In this document: positions 1 through 6,268 of the stretch, piece after piece
Numbering within the stretch: the first letter of the stretch is position 1
Layout: each line of letters begins with the position of its first letter
Source: Acidianus hospitalis
Lineage (GTDB): Archaea > Thermoproteota > Thermoprotei_A > Sulfolobales > Sulfolobaceae
DNA length: 6,268 nt
Assembly (NCBI GenBank): GCA_003086435.1
Contig: QEFD01000055.1
Location: forward strand, 1-6,268
Direction of reading: 5' to 3'
Notes under the pieces: model-generated
The model's input: only the letters and a program-made list of their open reading frames with translations
Database searches by the model: none
Told to the model about the DNA's origin: nothing
Position numbers and translations under genes: made by a program

Positions 1-705
1 TTCATAGCCAGTAGCGTAAGCTCCTTACCTTCATCTTTCTATATAGGCTCTGGAGTGTTAGGCTATAGTAATTTACTTAATCCGGTATTTGATGTAGTAG
101 TTAGTAATCCTAATCTACCTTTAGATTTATTTTTAGTTATAGGATCGTATTTCTGGTATCTTGCTATAATGTTTGCTGTTGCCTTATTCGTATCGAGGTA
201 CTTTATGGCTGTAGCTTTTGATAAGGCTCTACCGACTATAGTATCTTACGTATCTGAGAAATATCACTCTCCAGTAGTTGCTCACTTAATAGATGAGATC
301 ATAACAATCTCTTCATTAGTTATAATTACTATAACACCTTTAAGTAGTGCGTTCTTTTATGGTATGGACACTGCAGATGCTATGGCTCTACTTTTCGGTT
401 TTATAATAGTAATATTAGCTTCTATAATCTCTATATCCTTAAAAAGAGGTTTTCAATTTAATGGGAATAAATACTTTATGTTAGCAGTTTCTATTGTAGA
501 CTTAATAGTAATGTCAATATATGCATACTATTGGTTCGGAAATTCTACAATATATTTAGGCATTAATATGAATGCTGAAACTTGGGCAATAATAGCGTCA
601 CCATTCATTGCCGGTATAATAATATATTTCGTGATGAGGGCGTACAGACTTAAAAAGGAGGGAATCGATATAAATTATACATTCAAGGAGATTCCTCCAG
701 AATAA
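1..705 (+). CDS. APC-superfamily amino-acid permease, C-terminal part (5' truncated by window edge)
   Basis: Probable secondary transporter of the amino acid/polyamine/organocation superfamily, in the cytoplasmic membrane. The frame is open from base 1, with sensible loop sequence before the GTG at 55, so that GTG is internal and the true start lies outside the window. About 234 residues are visible. Counting from the GTG as residue 1, hydrophobic segments lie near 25-47, 81-103, 108-129, 138-160 and 177-197, which would be helices 8-12 of a 12-helix protein. Between the first two sits the loop SRYFMAVAFDKALP followed by HSP, which resembles the conserved APC cytoplasmic loop (R...A..D..LP....tP). 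The protein ends in a short charged cytoplasmic tail (KKEGIDINYTFKEIPPE). The substrate cannot be read from this half. Lying just before an arginine deiminase on the same strand allows, but does not prove, import of arginine or a related compound. Confidence 0.8.
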   Translation, partial: FIASSVSSLPSSFYIGSGVLGYSNLLNPVFDVVVSNPNLPLDLFLVIGSYFWYLAIMFAVALFVSRYFMAVAFDKALPTIVSYVSEKYHSPVVAHLIDEIITISSLVIITITPLSSAFFYGMDTADAMALLFGFIIVILASIISISLKRGFQFNGNKYFMLAVSIVDLIVMSIYAYYWFGNSTIYLGINMNAETWAIIASPFIAGIIIYFVMRAYRLKKEGIDINYTFKEIPPE

Positions 706-773
706 CAAGAATAAAATTTTGTGGGCACTCGTGTTTAATATTCTCTACATAGTTTCTTCTGCTACTACGATAA

Positions 774-793
774 AATTTTATATTTTTTAATTG
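774..793 (+). terminator. T-rich tract, possible terminator of the permease transcript
   Basis: This is a T-dominated run (aattttatattttttaattg) about 70-90 bases after the permease stop. Archaeal RNA polymerase commonly stops at U-rich stretches without a hairpin, and this is the strongest such stretch before the next promoter. The surrounding gap is AT-rich, so T runs are expected by chance. The assignment is weak, and the tract could equally be an upstream promoter element. Confidence 0.25.
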
Positions 794-800
794 TAAAGAC

Positions 801-816
801 AAAAAGATTTTTTAGC
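801..816 (+). promoter_or_regulatory. Archaeal BRE/TATA promoter for the arginine deiminase gene
   Basis: The sequence aaaaagattttttagc contains an A-rich BRE-like block directly followed by a T-rich TATA-like box centred near 811, about 26 bases before the ATG at 837. In Sulfolobales this spacing puts transcription start at or next to the start codon, giving a leaderless mRNA. That agrees with the absence of a Shine-Dalgarno sequence before 837. It implies that the deiminase is transcribed independently of the permease upstream. Confidence 0.5.
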
Positions 817-836
817 AATAGGCCATTCTTCTTTTT

Positions 837-1970
837 ATGCTTAACGTAAAAGCAGAATATAGTCCGTTAAAAAAGGTTGTAGTTGCATCACCAGGTAAGG
901 AGAAGTATAGGTTAACTCCTAAAACCCTTTATGAGCTTCAATATGCAGAAATTCCGGATCCAGTAGAGTTAAGAAAAGAACACGATGGATTCGTACAAAA
1001 AATGAAAAATGAAGGAATAGATGTGGTCAACGTAAGAGAAGAGATTCTAAAGATGAGCAAAAATGAATTGATATCTCTTATTCTTGAGTCAAGCGAATGC
1101 CAGCTTAATGAGTCAGCATTGGAAAACTTAAATAAGGAAGAATTAGCCGATATTTTAATTTCTGGATTAACTGCAGTTGAAGCGAAAAAACTTGGAAGTA
1201 TTCTAATTCCAGAAGATGAAGAATTTTGTATAAAACCTTTAGAAAATATAATGTTTACAAGAGATCCTGGAATGGTGATAGGCAAAACTTACATTAAAGG
1301 AAAAATGAGATGGGAGTCTAGAAGAAGAGAGCCGGACTTGTTAGTAAAAATTCTTAAGCCTGAAAACATTCTGGAAGCTAGGAAAGGTTATTTTGAAGGA
1401 GGAGATTTCTTTCCAATAGATGGTAAATTGCTAATGGGATTTGGAACTAGAAGCAGTGCACTAGGTTTAAGCTATGTATTGCCTAGACTAAAGGAAATGG
1501 GCGAAATAGATGAAGCGATCTTAGTTAGATTAGAAACTCCAGAATTACATCCTAATAAAGGAATAGGACACTTAGATACGGTAATGGGGGTTCCTGCAAA
1601 GGATGTAATAATATATTATAAGAATTATCTTGATAACGTTAAGGTATATCTATACAAAGGTTCTGATATTATCAGAGATCAAAGGCCTTTAAGGGAGGTA
1701 TTAAAAGACTATTTGGGTAAAGATCTCAGAGTAGTAAATATAGGCAATGCGGAATATTATGATGAAGAGAGGGAGCATTGGCTTTTAGCTAGTAATATTA
1801 TAGTTATCGATACAAATAAAATAATAGCATATGAACATAATAGGATAACAAATAAATTACTTGAAGAGGTTGGAATAAAAGTAATAACATTCAAAGGAAA
1901 CGAAATAATAAAGGAAGGAGGAGAAAGAAGTGGACCAAGGTGTATGACTATGCCATTAATTAAGCAATAA
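837..1970 (+). CDS. arcA: Arginine deiminase (guanidino-group-modifying enzyme superfamily)
   Basis: Predicted cytosolic enzyme hydrolysing L-arginine to L-citrulline and ammonia. Its 377 residues make it somewhat shorter than the usual 400-420 of bacterial enzymes. From my memory of the Pseudomonas enzyme, the active-site set lines up well: N137 and D143 in the block ending FTRDP (N160, D166), R162 (R185), E187 and D190 in EGGD (E224, D227), R205 (R243), H245 and D247 in HLD (H278, D280), and R364 and nucleophile C369 in RSGPRCMTMP (R401, C406). A charged helical stretch at about 70-130 probably corresponds to the helical insertion that sets arginine deiminases apart from dimethylarginine hydrolases, though it is short here. 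The ATG at 837 fits the leaderless promoter at 801-816. The 3' end overlaps the convergent amidohydrolase by 11 bases. No arcB or arcC is visible, so a full ATP-yielding pathway is not shown. A related guanidino substrate remains possible. Confidence 0.85.
   Translation: MLNVKAEYSPLKKVVVASPGKEKYRLTPKTLYELQYAEIPDPVELRKEHDGFVQKMKNEGIDVVNVREEILKMSKNELISLILESSECQLNESALENLNKEELADILISGLTAVEAKKLGSILIPEDEEFCIKPLENIMFTRDPGMVIGKTYIKGKMRWESRRREPDLLVKILKPENILEARKGYFEGGDFFPIDGKLLMGFGTRSSALGLSYVLPRLKEMGEIDEAILVRLETPELHPNKGIGHLDTVMGVPAKDVIIYYKNYLDNVKVYLYKGSDIIRDQRPLREVLKDYLGKDLRVVNIGNAEYYDEEREHWLLASNIIVIDTNKIIAYEHNRITNKLLEEVGIKVITFKGNEIIKEGGERSGPRCMTMPLIKQ
1892..1930 (-). terminator. Pyrimidine-rich tract, possible terminator of the minus-strand operon
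   Basis: Read on the - strand, the 30-70 bases after the amidohydrolase stop are almost all C and T, starting cttctttctcctccttcc and continuing through a T-rich part. Such tracts can end archaeal transcription without a hairpin. It lies inside the arginine deiminase coding region, where it encodes a Glu/Lys-rich segment, so coding pressure alone could explain it. Only 3'-end RNA data would settle the point. Confidence 0.25.
1960..1970. other. Tail-to-tail overlap of two convergent coding regions
   Basis: The TAA of the arginine deiminase (1968-1970, + strand) lies past the TAA of the amidohydrolase (1962-1960, - strand), so the last codons of each gene are antisense to the other. There is no intergenic space for a terminator on either strand. 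Both transcripts must therefore extend into the opposing gene, forming complementary 3' ends. Confidence 0.9.
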
Positions 1971-3156
1971 GGTCATAAGGATTTATCTTGGAGTCATTTA
2001 AGAAAACTTCCCCACTTCTATTCGAATATGCTATTATTTTACCTTTCCTGATAACCATAAACCTTGGTGAAAGAGTAGATAACTGTTCCCTCAAACTTTT
2101 TGCGTCTAAGATAACTATATCTTCTGAAGGCTTGAAAGACGTGGACAAAGTCCACTCAATCTCAGCATTTCTTGTAATTAAGTCAATCCAGACTTCGGCA
2201 TCTTTTAAGTTAGCCTGCTCCATTAAAACTGCTAGCCATAAAGCTTGAATTATATCACCGAATCCGAAAGGGAAGAATGGATTCTGAAAGTCGTCATGTC
2301 CTAAGGCTACATTAACTCCTTCGCTTAAAAGTTGTTTAATCCTAGTTAATCCCCTTCTCTTTGGATATTTATCGAACCTTCCATTAAGAAATACTGTAGT
2401 TAATGGAGAGCTAATTACTGAAGCATTCCTCTTTTTTATTAACCTTATTAACCTAGAAACATATTCGTCATTGTCAGAATGAATTGAAGTTAAATGAGAT
2501 AGCGCTATATGACCATTCCTTAAACCGAGCAGATACTCTGAAAATCTAGTTGGCTCGTCTCCTTGATCTATATGAGAATCTATACTTTTATTCAGCTTAA
2601 GGGACAAAGACGAAATTAATTCCAAATGCTTCTTGCCAAGGTCTTCATTATCTTCGCCGTCAGGCTTTCCTCCTATTATGTCAGAAATTTCTACTGCTCT
2701 CTTAAACTCATCCTCATTACAATTAAAGATTCCTTGTTCTGGAAACGCCACAACTTGGATGTCGACGAAATCCTTCATTTCTTCTTTAACCTCTAGGGAA
2801 GCTTTCACTGAATTAATATTCTTTGAACAAGTGTCAGCGTGATTTCTAACGTGAGTTACTCCGTTGAATATCTCCAGAATTAATGCCTTTTTAATTCTAT
2901 TCTTTAACTCTTCCACGCTAAGTGAATCTCTAATTTTTGCCCACCTTTCAACTGCTTCATTTAGAGTTCCAGAATCATTTTCTCCTGTTTCTCTCAGACT
3001 TAATGCGTTCTCTAAATGAATATGCATATCAAAAAACGATGGAAAGGCAATTCTACCTTCTGCATCAATTACTGTATTAGCTCCATCAGTTAAAGTTATA
3101 TTACTTAACTTTACGCCTAACATATTTACATTTTTTATTATTGTCATTCCTCTCAT
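1960..3156 (-). CDS. Cytosine-deaminase-like (CodA-type) metal-dependent amidohydrolase with altered active site
   Basis: This cytosolic amidohydrolase of 398 residues aligns with E. coli CodA over nearly its whole length. Shared blocks include a very similar core at 259-270 (GRFDKYPKRRGL) followed by GHDD. Metal-site residues are present: H45 and H47 in HIHL, H195, and D288 in GHDD, along with H221 in SHLTSIHS (CodA H246) and D289. The two residues that contact cytosine in CodA are exchanged: CodA Gln156 is E140 here (FPEQGI instead of FPQEGI) and CodA Glu217 is Q198 (HIDQ instead of HCDE). CodA Trp319 is F294. Hydrolysis of a C-N bond on a ring is likely, but cytosine itself is doubtful. 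Other members of this group act on isoguanine, creatinine or s-triazines. It is the last gene of the - strand run, 25 bases after the hydantoinase-like gene. The start at 3156 could instead be the ATG at 3147, with no decisive ribosome-binding site for either. Confidence 0.8.
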   Translation of the reverse strand: MRGMTIIKNVNMLGVKLSNITLTDGANTVIDAEGRIAFPSFFDMHIHLENALSLRETGENDSGTLNEAVERWAKIRDSLSVEELKNRIKKALILEIFNGVTHVRNHADTCSKNINSVKASLEVKEEMKDFVDIQVVAFPEQGIFNCNEDEFKRAVEISDIIGGKPDGEDNEDLGKKHLELISSLSLKLNKSIDSHIDQGDEPTRFSEYLLGLRNGHIALSHLTSIHSDNDEYVSRLIRLIKKRNASVISSPLTTVFLNGRFDKYPKRRGLTRIKQLLSEGVNVALGHDDFQNPFFPFGFGDIIQALWLAVLMEQANLKDAEVWIDLITRNAEIEWTLSTSFKPSEDIVILDAKSLREQLSTLSPRFMVIRKGKIIAYSNRSGEVFLNDSKINPYDLIA

Positions 3157-3181
3157 CCTGCACTAATTGACGTAACTGCAA

Positions 3182-4498
3182 TCATCTCTTCAGCATCTCG
3201 CCTTTAGATTCTTTTACATCTTCATCAAAAGCTAATTCTCCCTTAATGAACGTCTTTTCAACTTTAGCCTTAAACTTTACACCTTCATAAATTGAATGAT
3301 CCATTTTACCGTGCCAATCTTTAACTATCCAATCTTCTCTCTTTATTACAGCAAAATCTGCATCAGAACCAATACTGAATCCCTTGTTCTTAATTCCGTA
3401 AAGTTTTATTTGATCTTCAGAGGTTATCTCAGCTACATGTTCTGGTGAAATATAACCATCAAACATTAAGCTCATTATAGTAGGCACTAGGAATTCTGTT
3501 GAAGCGACACCGTTAGGTACTTCTATGTAACTTAATGCCTTATCCTTATAAACAGACATATAACCGGAATAATCACTGCCCAATGTAAAAATATTTTTCA
3601 AATTATCTACTAACTCTTTTCTCATTTCCTTACTCCTTAAAGGTGGGGACATTATGAACCTCTTACCGTCTGGTCTATTATAATAACTTTCGTCAAAAAC
3701 GAGATAGTGAGGGCATGTCTCCGCATAAACTTCTGCACCTTTTTTCTTCCATGCCTCAATTATCTTTAACGAATTAGGAGAAGAAACGTGAACTATATAA
3801 GTTTTAGCTTTAGTTAAATAAGCCATCATTGAGACTCTATTTACTGCTTCTTCTTCCACTTCAGGAGGCCTAGTCAACGCATGATAAATTGCTTCCTCTT
3901 TATTACCATATTCTTTCTGTAATTCATCTATAACGTCTCCGTTCTCTGCATGTACTGCTATTACACCTCCTAATTCCTTAACTTTCCTCATAGCTCTCAT
4001 TATATTCTCGTCATCTAGCTGCATACTCCCTTTATAAGCCATGAAAACTTTAACGCTCTTTATTCCTAGTCTAAATATTTCGTCCAAGTACTTAATATGC
4101 TCCCCATCCCTTACAATGAGGTGAAAAGAGTAATCTACCATAGACTGATTAGATGCTTTCTCTATTTCTTCTTTTACCTTCTTTAATACATCTTCTCCTT
4201 TGCCTGGATCTATGAAGTTGATAAATGACGTTATACCGCCAGCTAATGCAACTTCACTTCCAGTCTTATAATCGTCGGCGGTAGGTATAATTTCCTTTGC
4301 ACCCAAAAATCTGGAATTGAAATGAGTATGCCCATCAACAACGCTCGGCAGAACGTAATAACCAGATAAATCAATTACTTTCTCTTCTCCTATAGGCGTA
4401 ATTTCCTTCTTAATTTCCTTAAATTTACCATCCTCTACCTTAAAGTCTGCTTCCAATATTCCTTTAGATGTAATAATTCTTGCGTTCTTAAATATCAT
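3182..4498 (-). CDS. Dihydropyrimidinase/hydantoinase-family cyclic amide hydrolase
   Basis: Cytosolic binuclear-metal hydrolase that opens cyclic amides (dihydropyrimidine, hydantoin or a similar ring). At 438 residues it is a little shorter than typical hydantoinases (about 460). Metal ligands are all visible: H57 and H59 in DGHTHF, the likely carboxylated K150 in KVFMAYKG, H183 in HAENGD, H237 in IVHVSS, and D309 in GSD. Y155, S284 (MSPPLR) and N329 (PNG) match residues that hold the substrate amide in dihydropyrimidinases. The stretch TADDYKTGSEVALAGG at 73-88 is also typical of that subgroup rather than of dihydroorotase. One departure is GSDYSGY at 307-313, where dihydropyrimidinases usually have GSDHCPF. 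Allantoinase or another ring-opening activity is therefore possible. The start overlaps the stop of the preceding gene as ATGA, implying translational coupling, and the gene is probably cotranscribed with both neighbours. Confidence 0.82.
   Translation of the reverse strand: MIFKNARIITSKGILEADFKVEDGKFKEIKKEITPIGEEKVIDLSGYYVLPSVVDGHTHFNSRFLGAKEIIPTADDYKTGSEVALAGGITSFINFIDPGKGEDVLKKVKEEIEKASNQSMVDYSFHLIVRDGEHIKYLDEIFRLGIKSVKVFMAYKGSMQLDDENIMRAMRKVKELGGVIAVHAENGDVIDELQKEYGNKEEAIYHALTRPPEVEEEAVNRVSMMAYLTKAKTYIVHVSSPNSLKIIEAWKKKGAEVYAETCPHYLVFDESYYNRPDGKRFIMSPPLRSKEMRKELVDNLKNIFTLGSDYSGYMSVYKDKALSYIEVPNGVASTEFLVPTIMSLMFDGYISPEHVAEITSEDQIKLYGIKNKGFSIGSDADFAVIKREDWIVKDWHGKMDHSIYEGVKFKAKVEKTFIKGELAFDEDVKESKGEMLKR
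4495..4498 (-). other. ATGA stop/start overlap between hydroxylase and hydantoinase-like genes
   Basis: On the - strand the TGA of the molybdenum hydroxylase and the ATG of the next gene share bases as ATGA. This is a standard sign of cotranscription and coupled translation, and it supports a shared metabolic job for the two proteins. Confidence 0.9.
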
Positions 4499-6268
4499 TT
4501 CGATAACCTACATGGAACTTTATTGCACTCTAAACCTAAATCATTTATTGCATTTATGAAAGCTGCATAACCTCCAGAAATACTGTTTTCTCCTACTCCT
4601 CTTACTCCAGATGGAGTATTGGAAGGCGTATGCAATAACTCTATCTCAAATTTAGGAGCCTCTACCATGGTTGCTATTGAGTATTCAACCTCATCTTCGG
4701 TGTTTTCTAAGAAAGATCCGCTTATCGCTTGTAATGCTCCGCCCATAAGTTGACCCTTAACTACTTCATCATCGCCAGTAATGCCTACGTCCGCAATTAT
4801 GTAATTATATAAAGGCTTAACGTTACCTAACTCATCCTTATTAACAACTACAATTTGACCACTAACTGTACCAACAAATTCTGGGGTCTCATAACATTCT
4901 TCTACAGTCAATTCCTTTAATTTCCACGGCTCTTGTCTCATTATCCTCGCAATCTTTTCCCAATCGAGGTTATCGTCTATCTTCTTCGCAATTTCCTTTA
5001 ATTTTCTAACTGCTAATATTGCCGCATTTCCAGCGGTTAGCATAGACCTGCTTGCCCAAACTCCATAACCGTTAATGTTAGTTTTACCTAATTCTACTTT
5101 AACTTTATCATAACTCAACTCTTTAGACACTATTTTCCTTATGGAATTATCCATTCTTTGGCCTTGATTGGTCAGAGTAGTTTCTATAATTATCCAGCCA
5201 TCCAGATCAAGTCTTGCTCTAACGCATTCGTAACCTGGAATTAAAGACTTTTCATGCTTTACCATAATTTCGGAATTTGGAGCTGCATATTGCACGTAAA
5301 GGCTTATGCCTATTCCTTTACCATAAATTCTCCTTAATTCCTCGTATTTTTTACTTAGTTTATCTATTACAGCATTTACGTCACCAACGTCGCCTTCTAA
5401 TTTTCTCTTCACGTTTATCTTCCTAACTTCTATCGGAGAAATTTTAGTCCTCTTAGATATTTCATCCATTATCCTTTCCATTACTAATATTGCCTCTGGC
5501 CTTCCGAATCCCCTATAAGCTCCTTGGGGAGGTTTGTTACTAACCTTAACTATAGCATCATAATATAATTCGAAATCGTAAAGACTTTTCATTGTTCCAA
5601 GGGTTACAAAAAGAGGGGAGATTCCAGTAAACGGTAATAAATAAGCTCCTGCGTCATAAGTAATTTTATCTACAACGTAATCTAGTTTGCCAGAATTTCT
5701 ATAGCCTATCCTTAATTCGTGAGTTTGATCTCTAGCTTGAGAAGTCATAACGTTTTCTGTTCTTGTCTCAACCCATTTTAAATTCTTATTGAGCTTATAA
5801 GCTAACGCTATTACAGAAAGCTCCTCGTAATTAACGTCTTGTTTTAATCCAAATCCTCCTCCTACATCAGGTACTATTATTGATATTCTATTTTGAGGAA
5901 TTTCAAGCATTTCTGATACTAGCATCTTTACTACTGTAGGAATTTGTGTGGATAAATGAATAATTAATTGATCTCCTTGAATTTTTACAGCAACAATTCT
6001 TGGTTCCATGCTATAGGGTGAATTCCTATTAAAATCGACCCTTAAGTTAAACTCATTTTCAGAACTTACTTCACCCTTATCGTTGCCGTCTTTAAAAATT
6101 ATATTATCTGGGACTTCCTCGTATACTGGCCCCTCGTAAGGCTCGTAGTTTACTTCTACTTCCTCAATTTTATCAAAAGCGTCATATCTATCCTTACCTA
6201 TTACAATTCCGATTGGCTGGAATTTATAAACAGCTTTGTATTTAGGTAATAATGGCACGTCAGGAATC
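4495..6268 (-). CDS. Xanthine dehydrogenase/aldehyde oxidase-family molybdenum-binding large subunit (5' truncated by window edge)
   Basis: Catalytic large subunit of a molybdenum hydroxylase (CoxL type). It would hydroxylate a carbon of an aldehyde or N-heterocycle using water and pass electrons to 2Fe-2S and FAD subunits. The frame stays open past the GTG at 6258 to the edge (reading IPD before it), so the N-terminus is missing. Numbering from that GTG: EPR at 85-87, cofactor loop PDVGGGFG at 130-137, GAYRGFGRPEA at 246-256, an NQG at 364-366 in place of the usual GQG, and GVRGVGE at 551-557, whose E557 is the expected catalytic base. The AYRGFG loop lacks the Cys of Mo-Cu carbon monoxide dehydrogenases. 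By my alignment, bovine xanthine dehydrogenase Glu802 is Q140 and Arg880 is not Arg, so classical xanthine binding is unlikely. It could be an aldehyde oxidoreductase paralogue, but the hydrolase neighbours favour a heterocyclic substrate. Confidence 0.85.
   Translation of the reverse strand, partial: IPDVPLLPKYKAVYKFQPIGIVIGKDRYDAFDKIEEVEVNYEPYEGPVYEEVPDNIIFKDGNDKGEVSSENEFNLRVDFNRNSPYSMEPRIVAVKIQGDQLIIHLSTQIPTVVKMLVSEMLEIPQNRISIIVPDVGGGFGLKQDVNYEELSVIALAYKLNKNLKWVETRTENVMTSQARDQTHELRIGYRNSGKLDYVVDKITYDAGAYLLPFTGISPLFVTLGTMKSLYDFELYYDAIVKVSNKPPQGAYRGFGRPEAILVMERIMDEISKRTKISPIEVRKINVKRKLEGDVGDVNAVIDKLSKKYEELRRIYGKGIGISLYVQYAAPNSEIMVKHEKSLIPGYECVRARLDLDGWIIIETTLTNQGQRMDNSIRKIVSKELSYDKVKVELGKTNINGYGVWASRSMLTAGNAAILAVRKLKEIAKKIDDNLDWEKIARIMRQEPWKLKELTVEECYETPEFVGTVSGQIVVVNKDELGNVKPLYNYIIADVGITGDDEVVKGQLMGGALQAISGSFLENTEDEVEYSIATMVEAPKFEIELLHTPSNTPSGVRGVGENSISGGYAAFINAINDLGLECNKVPCRLSK
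4503..4509 (-). promoter_or_regulatory. Probable ribosome-binding site for the hydantoinase-like gene
   Basis: On the - strand AGGTTAT lies 4 bases before the ATG at 4498. It differs by one base from AGGTGAT, the complement of the crenarchaeal 16S rRNA 3' end. Internal genes of Sulfolobales operons commonly use such sites while first genes are leaderless, so this supports both the start chosen and the operon assignment. Confidence 0.4.

Noticed and set aside
55..705. GTG at 55 as the true start of the permease gene
   Set aside because: The same frame is open back to base 1 and encodes plausible transporter loop sequence. The visible helices match only the last five of an APC permease, so the gene is truncated by the window edge.
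706..836. Small RNA gene or hidden small protein in the 131-base gap
   Set aside because: I see no stable hairpin, tRNA-like fold or reasonable short reading frame. The content is explained by AT-rich promoter and possible terminator sequence.
938..1285. Open frame on the - strand inside the arginine deiminase gene
   Set aside because: Its Ser/Phe-rich translation has no recognisable domain, and it lies wholly opposite a gene with a complete active site.
1988..2248. Open frame on the + strand opposite the CodA-like gene
   Set aside because: It is antisense to conserved amidohydrolase sequence and shows no promoter, ribosome-binding site or family resemblance.
2633..2842. Short Ser-rich open frame on the + strand opposite the CodA-like gene
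   Set aside because: It is short, of low complexity, and antisense to the region encoding the FPEQG motif. It is best explained as a shadow of the real gene.
4495..6268. Assignment of the hydroxylase as carbon monoxide dehydrogenase CoxL
   Set aside because: The active-site loop reads AYRGFG instead of the Cys-containing loop needed for the Mo-Cu centre.
1..6268. CRISPR arrays, insertion sequences or attachment sites
   Set aside because: No regularly spaced repeats, terminal inverted repeats or transposase or integrase sequence are visible, and the window is almost entirely coding.

Overview
The window looks like chromosomal DNA from a thermoacidophilic crenarchaeon, most likely a member of the Sulfolobales. 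The evidence is AT-rich sequence, proteins rich in Lys, Ile and Glu, heavy use of AGA/AGG and ATA codons, very tight gene packing, and a BRE/TATA-type promoter about 26 bases ahead of a start codon that has no leader. The proteins are also of archaeal type: an APC permease ending in a short Lys-rich tail and a CoxL-type molybdenum hydroxylase. Species-level assignment is not possible from the sequence alone.

Layout. On the + strand there is the C-terminal part of an APC-superfamily amino-acid permease (1-705, cut by the left edge). A 131-base gap follows, which holds the only recognisable promoter. Next is a complete arginine deiminase (837-1970). On the - strand there is a compact run read from right to left: a molybdenum hydroxylase large subunit (4495-6268, cut by the right edge), a dihydropyrimidinase/hydantoinase-like cyclic-amide hydrolase (3182-4498, 4-base overlap with the preceding gene) and a cytosine-deaminase-like amidohydrolase (1960-3156, 25-base gap). 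The last of these meets the arginine deiminase tail to tail, and the two coding regions overlap by 11 bases.

How the genes may work together. The three - strand genes fit the logic of N-heterocycle breakdown: one enzyme hydroxylates an aromatic or heterocyclic carbon, one removes an exocyclic amine (or similar group), and one opens the resulting cyclic amide. The arginine deiminase also releases ammonia, and the permease could bring in an amino acid or base. The locus may therefore be a nitrogen-scavenging island. The actual substrate is not evident. The hydroxylase lacks the purine-binding Glu and Arg of xanthine dehydrogenase, and the CodA-like enzyme carries a reciprocal Gln/Glu exchange at the two residues that contact cytosine. 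An undescribed substrate is a reasonable hypothesis. The operon promoter and any FAD and iron-sulfur subunits would lie beyond the right edge.
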